Positions 59,416 to 64,000 of a DNA stretch of 64,000 nt are shown here, one piece after another. The stretch's first letter is position 1. Each line of letters opens with the position of its first letter. Source of the DNA: Psychrobacter glacincola (GTDB taxonomy: Bacteria > Pseudomonadota > Gammaproteobacteria > Pseudomonadales > Moraxellaceae). The DNA is taken from NCBI RefSeq assembly GCF_904846075.1, contig NZ_CAJGZH010000003.1, positions 579,870-643,869 on the forward strand. Direction: 5' to 3'. The notes beneath the pieces are model-generated. The model did not search any database and was not told the origin of the DNA. It saw only the letters and a list, made by a program, of their open reading frames with translations. The position numbers and the translations under genes were made by a program.

Positions 59416-60372
59416 ATGAATGAATTAGAGAATGACTTGACCACAGTTGAAACCAGCACTGAGTCAAAGCCGAAGTTGGCATTTATCGACGATGAACAAC
59501 GCATTTTACGGTCTATGAAACTGCTATTTCGTAAAACGCATGACGTCTTTATCACCACCGACCCGACTGAGTATATTGACTATATCAAGAACAACCATGT
59601 ACACGTGGCGGTCAGTGACCAGCGGATGCCTGAGCGAGTCGGTGTGGATATCTTACGTGAAGTAAAAGATGTCTCACCGTCCACCATGCGTATTTTATTG
59701 ACGGGCTATGCCGATTTAAACGCCATTATTGGTTCTATTAACGATGGTGAGATTTATCGTTATTTGACCAAGCCTTGTAAATCTGAAGAGCTGATCACCG
59801 TGGTCGGACGCGCTACCGAAATCGCCTTGACCTATAATCCAGACGAAGATGCCGACCAATTCGACAGTTCAGGTAATAAGCAAACACTGCTAGTGATTGA
59901 TGAAACCAATGAGTTGATTGAGCAAATACGTAAGCAATTTTCTCACAGTTATAAAGTACTGCACGCTAAGAGTTTAGAAGAAGCGTACGATTATTTGGCG
60001 AATGAAGATATCGGTGTTTGTATCACCGATATCAATGTCAGCGGTGAGAATATCGCGCCGATTATCTTTACCTTAAAGCAAGATGCGCCGCATTTGGTGG
60101 TTTTGGTACAGACTGAATTTCAAGACGCTGGCTTGCTGATTGATTTGATTAATAAAGGTCAGGTTTATCGCTGCTTGCCGAAACCGATGCGCGCCAGCCT
60201 GCTTGAGATTAGCGTCAACCGTGCATTTCAGCATCATGCGAAGCTAAAAGCTAGCCCTGACTTGGTCAAACGCTATGAAGTCGAGCATGACCCTGAAAAC
60301 GATGTGCGTATTGATTTGAGCAGTCGCGTACGTAGCCTTATTGGCAAATTGCGTAAACGCTTTTCTTTATAA
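59416..60372 (+). CDS. Response regulator with two receiver domains and no output domain
   Basis: A 318-residue protein. REC1 (about 20-135) has the acidic pair IDDE, phospho-acceptor Asp68 (VSDQRMPE), Thr96 (LLTGY) and Lys119 (LTKP). REC2 (about 156-275) has IDE, Asp205 (ITDINV), Thr233 and Lys256 (LPKP). The C-terminal about 45 residues are Arg/Lys-rich (VRSLIGKLRKRFSL) and contain no DNA-binding, EAL/GGDEF or other output domain. It probably relays or sinks phosphate from the upstream kinase. AAGGATATCATC precedes the ATG. Confidence 0.93.
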   Translation: MNELENDLTTVETSTESKPKLAFIDDEQRILRSMKLLFRKTHDVFITTDPTEYIDYIKNNHVHVAVSDQRMPERVGVDILREVKDVSPSTMRILLTGYADLNAIIGSINDGEIYRYLTKPCKSEELITVVGRATEIALTYNPDEDADQFDSSGNKQTLLVIDETNELIEQIRKQFSHSYKVLHAKSLEEAYDYLANEDIGVCITDINVSGENIAPIIFTLKQDAPHLVVLVQTEFQDAGLLIDLINKGQVYRCLPKPMRASLLEISVNRAFQHHAKLKASPDLVKRYEVEHDPENDVRIDLSSRVRSLIGKLRKRFSL

Positions 60373-60416
60373 GTCCATAAAACCAAATAAGCACAAAAGA
60401 CTACCGTCTCAATCAA

Positions 60417-60454
60417 CAAAACCTCTATTTCAATATTGAAGTAGAGGTTTTTTG
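60417..60454 (+). terminator. Terminator of the kinase-regulator operon
   Basis: AAACCTCTATTTCAATATTGAAGTAGAGGTTT forms a long stem with one mismatch, followed by T residues, 45 bases past the response-regulator stop codon. Confidence 0.85.
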
Positions 60455-60572
60455 CTTTGTACTTTTTTGATGGATTTTTTGACGACCTTTTTGACTAAAA
60501 TCACCAACGTGCTACATTAAGCCAGTAGCAGCTAAAGCCCCATTTACGATAATAATGAGATAAGGAATAACC

Positions 60573-61514
60573 ATGCGCGCGGTTTTTTTAGATAAAGGCA
60601 CCTTTTCTGATGGCATCGACTTGCCAGCCCCAGACGGCATCAGCGATTACCTCACTTATGATGACACCCCAAAAGATGCTGCTGTTATCGTAGAGCGCTG
60701 CAAAGACGCTGACATCATTATCACCAATAAAGTGCAAATCAGCGCTGAAGTGATAAGCAAATTGCCCAAGCTCAAGCTCATTCAACTGACCGCTACTGGT
60801 ATGAACAACGTCGATCAAGACGCTTGTGTTGAGCACCATGTGGCGCTTTATAATGTCGCAGGTTATGCAGTCAAAAGTGTGCCCGAACATACCTTTATGC
60901 TCATGCTCAACGCCATGCGCGCGGGTATTTATTATCATCAAAAAGTCGCTGATGGCACATGGCAAGCAAACGGTAATTTTTGCCTACTGGATATTCCGCT
61001 GATAGATTTGGAAGATAAAACGCTAGGTATTATTGGCGTTGGTACCATCGGCAAACGCGTGACCGACATTGCACGCGCTTTTGGAATGACAGTATTGTGG
61101 GCGGAGCAGCAAGGACGCGCACCGCGCAATGACGACTATACCGCGTTTGACGACGTACTGGCACAGTCTGATGTACTGAGCCTACATTGCCCATTAAACG
61201 AGAAAACTCAGCACCTGATTAATGCAGATACTTTAGCAAAAATGGTCAAACAGCCGCTCATCGTCAATGTCGCCCGTGGTGGTATTGTCGATAGCCAAGC
61301 ACTGACCGATGCCATTAACAATGAGCAAATCATCGGCTATGCCAGCGATGTGTTTGAGCAAGAGCCCATCACCGCTGACGACCCTTTATTGACCATTGCC
61401 AAGCATCCCCGCGTTATATTTAGCCCGCATAATGCGTGGGGCAGCAAAAGTGCCCAAGAAACCTTGTGGCAGATCTTAAGCAAACAAGTTGCTGATTTTA
61501 TTAATAGCCATTAA
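60573..61514 (+). CDS. D-2-hydroxyacid dehydrogenase (glycerate dehydrogenase-like)
   Basis: A 313-residue NAD(P)-dependent enzyme of the D-isomer 2-hydroxyacid dehydrogenase family. The cofactor loop is GVGTIG (155-160). The catalytic Arg lies in NVARGGIVD, the Glu in FEQEP and the His in SPHNAWGS. Close resemblance in the first half (RAVFLDKGTFSDGIDL, QLTATGMNNVD) to HprA-type glycerate/hydroxypyruvate reductases suggests reduction of hydroxypyruvate or glyoxylate, but substrate choice is inferred. AAGGA precedes the ATG. It is convergent with the monooxygenase gene. Confidence 0.9.
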   Translation: MRAVFLDKGTFSDGIDLPAPDGISDYLTYDDTPKDAAVIVERCKDADIIITNKVQISAEVISKLPKLKLIQLTATGMNNVDQDACVEHHVALYNVAGYAVKSVPEHTFMLMLNAMRAGIYYHQKVADGTWQANGNFCLLDIPLIDLEDKTLGIIGVGTIGKRVTDIARAFGMTVLWAEQQGRAPRNDDYTAFDDVLAQSDVLSLHCPLNEKTQHLINADTLAKMVKQPLIVNVARGGIVDSQALTDAINNEQIIGYASDVFEQEPITADDPLLTIAKHPRVIFSPHNAWGSKSAQETLWQILSKQVADFINSH

Positions 61515-61548
61515 AAAACATTGAGCAAACGACTGTAACCAAGCGACC

Positions 61549-63174
61549 TTAACGACTAAAACGTAACCAATCATCTTTTATTTTGCGATGTTTGAGCATG
61601 ATGCGGTCGCTTAGATAGTTGTTTGTCACCCGCCAAGGATATATATCGCCTTGCTTGGGTAGCTCGTGTTGAGCGCGCTTGACATATCCTGAGGATAGCG
61701 CGCCCATCACGGTATCTGTCTGCGTAAGCGCTTTGGCATCTTTAGTCTGCGCTTGTGGCAATACCACTTGATAGCGATGCTGATGCATATAGCCCAGCAG
61801 CCGCATCACATACTGACACGCCAAATCGATTTTTAGCGTCCATGAGGCGTTGGTATAACCAAACAGTGCCACCATATTTGGTATATCTTCAATCATGACT
61901 GCTTTATAAGTCATGCGCGAACCAATATCTATCGCCTGCCCGTCAATATATACTTTGGCACCGCCGAGCATTTGTAGCTTTAGTCCTGTCGCTGTGACGA
62001 TGATATCAGCATCGAGAGAGTTACCCGATTCGAGCATGATGCCCGTCTTGGTAAAATGACTGATTTGATCGGTGACGACGCTGGCGCGTTTGCCATGCAA
62101 TGCTTTGAATAAATCACTGTCTGGCACCGCACATATCCGCTGATCCCAAGGATTATAGTCCGGTACAAAATGCGCCACATTGATACCGCTACCTTTTAGC
62201 TCTGTTTTGACACCGCGTTTTAATAACGCTTTCATAAGCTTGGGTGCCAATATAGCCGCTCGATAAGTGCCTTGTTGAATCAATACATTACGCGTACGCA
62301 ACAGCATATAAGCCTGCTCTTTTGATAGCGGTGAAAATTTGCCTGCTAGCCAATCAAGCGTATAATCATCGCCCGGTACACTTGCCACATACGTGGGAGA
62401 ACGCTGTAGCATAGTGACGTGACGCGCGCATTGCCCACCTTTTTCATCCACCAAAGCTGGCAGCAATGTCATCGCTGTGGCACCGCTACCGATAATAACT
62501 ACCTTCTTATCGTCATAATCCACATTTTGCCAATGCTGCGGATGGATGATTTCACCTTGAAAATCTGCTTCTTTATTAAAAGAAGGACGATAACCTTGCT
62601 CATAATCGTAGTAACCCGTGGCGCCAACGACGAACTTTGCTGTTACCGTAAATACCTCACCGCTAGCATGATTTTTTACCATCGCCGTCCATTGCTGCTT
62701 ATCACTAGACCAAGATAGTTGCTGAACCTCATGCTGATAACGAATGTGTTCGCTGATACCAAACTCACGCGCCGTATCAGCAATATAGTTTTTAATATCA
62801 TCGCCCTTTGCCAAAATCCTGTGGTTTAGCCATGGTCTGAAACTGTAGCCAAACGTCAAGGCATCAGAGTCAGAGCGGATGCCAGGATAGGTAAATAAAT
62901 CCCATGTACCACCCAAATCTGCTCGTTTTTCTAACACCAAAAATCGCTGTGCACTTTTCTGCTGTTGCTTTGATGATTTGCGTTTCTGCTTACTTGGATT
63001 TTTATGACCAAACAGTCCTTTGTGTTTTTGCTGCTGCAATCGGCACGCCATACCAATACCGGCAATTCCTGCACCGATAATCAGTACTTCATAATCCACT
63101 GGTGTGTCTGAGAGTGCCGATTGAGGTTTGAAGCGTTTCTTAACTGCCTGTTTGGCTGCCGTCATATCAAGCAT
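61549..63174 (-). CDS. FAD/NADPH-dependent Baeyer-Villiger-type monooxygenase
   Basis: The start at 63174 (MLDMTAAKQA) has AAGGAACG upstream; the longest frame begins at 63261 and would overlap the upstream rluA-family gene by 34 bases. The 542-residue flavoprotein has GAGIAG (34-39), GGTWDLFTYPGIRSDSDA (88-105), the FMO/BVMO fingerprint FQGEIIHPQHW, and the NADPH loop IIGSGATAMTLLPAL. A basic Lys/Gln/Ser-rich segment of about 28 residues (50-77) is inserted after the first Rossmann helix. The likely reaction is oxygen insertion next to a ketone, or N/S-oxygenation. Confidence 0.92.
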   Translation of the reverse strand: MLDMTAAKQAVKKRFKPQSALSDTPVDYEVLIIGAGIAGIGMACRLQQQKHKGLFGHKNPSKQKRKSSKQQQKSAQRFLVLEKRADLGGTWDLFTYPGIRSDSDALTFGYSFRPWLNHRILAKGDDIKNYIADTAREFGISEHIRYQHEVQQLSWSSDKQQWTAMVKNHASGEVFTVTAKFVVGATGYYDYEQGYRPSFNKEADFQGEIIHPQHWQNVDYDDKKVVIIGSGATAMTLLPALVDEKGGQCARHVTMLQRSPTYVASVPGDDYTLDWLAGKFSPLSKEQAYMLLRTRNVLIQQGTYRAAILAPKLMKALLKRGVKTELKGSGINVAHFVPDYNPWDQRICAVPDSDLFKALHGKRASVVTDQISHFTKTGIMLESGNSLDADIIVTATGLKLQMLGGAKVYIDGQAIDIGSRMTYKAVMIEDIPNMVALFGYTNASWTLKIDLACQYVMRLLGYMHQHRYQVVLPQAQTKDAKALTQTDTVMGALSSGYVKRAQHELPKQGDIYPWRVTNNYLSDRIMLKHRKIKDDWLRFSR

Positions 63175-63227
63175 AATACGTTCCTTGTTTTTGCATGATG
63201 GGTTTAAAAAATTTGACATAAATTCAT

Positions 63228-63953
63228 TTAAAAAGGGCTTGGGCTTTCCCAATCCATCCACGCACCAAGCGTAGGATGCTTGAGACGCAATTGCTGAGCA
63301 TGGAGATTAAGCCTTGGCGCAATCGCTAAAGCCATACCTTCTGCATAAATAGGATCGCCAATCATCACATGACCCACATGCACCATATGGACGCGCAGCT
63401 GATGACTACGACCGGTGACAGGCTTTAGCATTACGCGCGTGACTGTCTGACCGTTGCATTGCTCATGGCTGATGACTTCATATAAAGTTAAGGCATGCTT
63501 TGACCAGCTAGGATCGACGATATGGCGCGGTTTCGTCTCTGGCTCATAGCGCACTGGTACGGATATCTCACCCTTTGCGCCGACACGCTCCCACTCTCCA
63601 AAGACGCGTGCCTGATATTTTTTTTGTGGCAAACGTTCAATGAATTGCTTACTAATATGGGTTTGCGCGGCAGCATTTTTGGCAAAAATGAGCAGCCCTG
63701 AGGTATCCATATCCAGACGATGAATCAGCTTGACTGCGGGATTGGCACGCTCAAGTCTTGCCAGTAAACTGACCTTGAGCGTTTTGCCATCGACACTCAA
63801 CAGACCTACAGGCTTATCAACCACCCAAATATCATCATCTTCGTAGACAGTAATCTGTTGCGCAAATGCTTGAAAAAACTCAATCGGATAGGCGTTTTCT
63901 TGAGCATTGAGGGCGTTGACTTCTTCAGCAGTAAAAGGCATAAAAATGGGCAC
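63228..63953 (-). CDS. RluA-family pseudouridine synthase
   Basis: A 241-residue RNA pseudouridine synthase. The signature HRLDMDTSGLLIFAKN is at 78-93 with the catalytic Asp81. Other family blocks are DDIWVVDKPVGLLSVDG and GRSHQLRVHMVHVGHVMIGDPIY. There is no N-terminal S4 domain, as in RluA-type enzymes. The target (23S position or tRNA) cannot be assigned. It lies 53 bases upstream of the monooxygenase start on the same strand and may share a transcript with it. Confidence 0.93.
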   Translation of the reverse strand: MPIFMPFTAEEVNALNAQENAYPIEFFQAFAQQITVYEDDDIWVVDKPVGLLSVDGKTLKVSLLARLERANPAVKLIHRLDMDTSGLLIFAKNAAAQTHISKQFIERLPQKKYQARVFGEWERVGAKGEISVPVRYEPETKPRHIVDPSWSKHALTLYEVISHEQCNGQTVTRVMLKPVTGRSHQLRVHMVHVGHVMIGDPIYAEGMALAIAPRLNLHAQQLRLKHPTLGAWMDWESPSPF

Positions 63954-64000
63954 TTATATAAATGGGCTTGAATGATTAATGAGCTTGCATATGAAAGCTG

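Noticed and set aside
63175..63261. Longer start for the flavin monooxygenase
   Set aside because: It would overlap the upstream pseudouridine synthase gene by 34 bases and lacks a ribosome site, whereas the Met at 63174 has AAGGA.

Overview
The window looks like a chromosomal segment of a Moraxellaceae gammaproteobacterium, most probably Psychrobacter. The basis is the character of the 16S/23S genes, the moderate to low G+C, and a recognisable gene set (VC_2705-type symporter with its DUF4212 partner, YdfG, TyrS, AnmK, MutY, TesB, RapA, YlqF/RbgA, Lnt/CorC). I could not run a database search, so the genus is an inference. Most of the window is ordinary housekeeping and transport DNA, but three short stretches carry accessory genes of the kind found in phage defence.

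Layout. 0-11 kb: transport and small hydrolases. An AGCS alanine/glycine symporter (minus strand) is followed by a long AT-rich gap, a DUF4212 plus sodium:solute symporter pair, a 174-bp MITE-like element, a small membrane protein, a rhomboid protease, a cytosolic 5'-nucleotidase, and a three-gene TRAP transporter operon (dctP-dctQ-dctM order). 11-17 kb: one complete rRNA operon on the minus strand (16S, tRNA-Ile, tRNA-Ala, 23S, 5S) with two upstream promoters, inverted repeats that form the 16S and 23S processing stalks, and a strong terminator. 17-32 kb: uracil-DNA glycosylase family protein, upp, ydfG, an alpha/beta hydrolase that appears frameshifted at its C-terminus, DUF1653, a TIR-like protein whose start codon directly abuts the stop codon of tyrS, anmK, a fabF-type ketosynthase, a coiled-coil protein, an M24 aminopeptidase P, and a POT peptide transporter. 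32-43 kb: a low-complexity one-TM protein, lnt and corC/ybeX, a DUF4105 protein, a YcgN-type Cys-cluster protein, a dienelactone hydrolase, an SDR, a small membrane protein and a giant DUF2339 membrane protein.

43.4-49.8 kb is the most unusual region. The conserved GTPase gene rbgA/ylqF is flanked on both sides by accessory genes. Upstream lie a C5 cytosine DNA methyltransferase and, convergent to it, an OLD-like ATPase/TOPRIM protein. Downstream lies a KAP P-loop NTPase, followed by a second, partly diverged copy of the last 141 bp of rbgA. The KAP gene therefore sits between direct repeats of the rbgA 3' end, which looks like a cargo exchange site with no integrase. 49.8-64 kb returns to core functions: GlcG/HbpS-like secreted protein, mutY, tesB, rapA, a membrane histidine kinase with a tandem-receiver response regulator, a glycerate-dehydrogenase-like enzyme, a Baeyer-Villiger-type flavin monooxygenase and an RluA-family pseudouridine synthase.

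How the genes fit together: the transporters (AGCS, SSS, TRAP, POT) together with aminopeptidase P suggest a lifestyle based on amino acids, peptides and organic acids. The TIR-like gene, the methyltransferase/OLD pair and the KAP NTPase are the candidates for a defence role. None has been shown here to act in defence; that is inferred from family and context.
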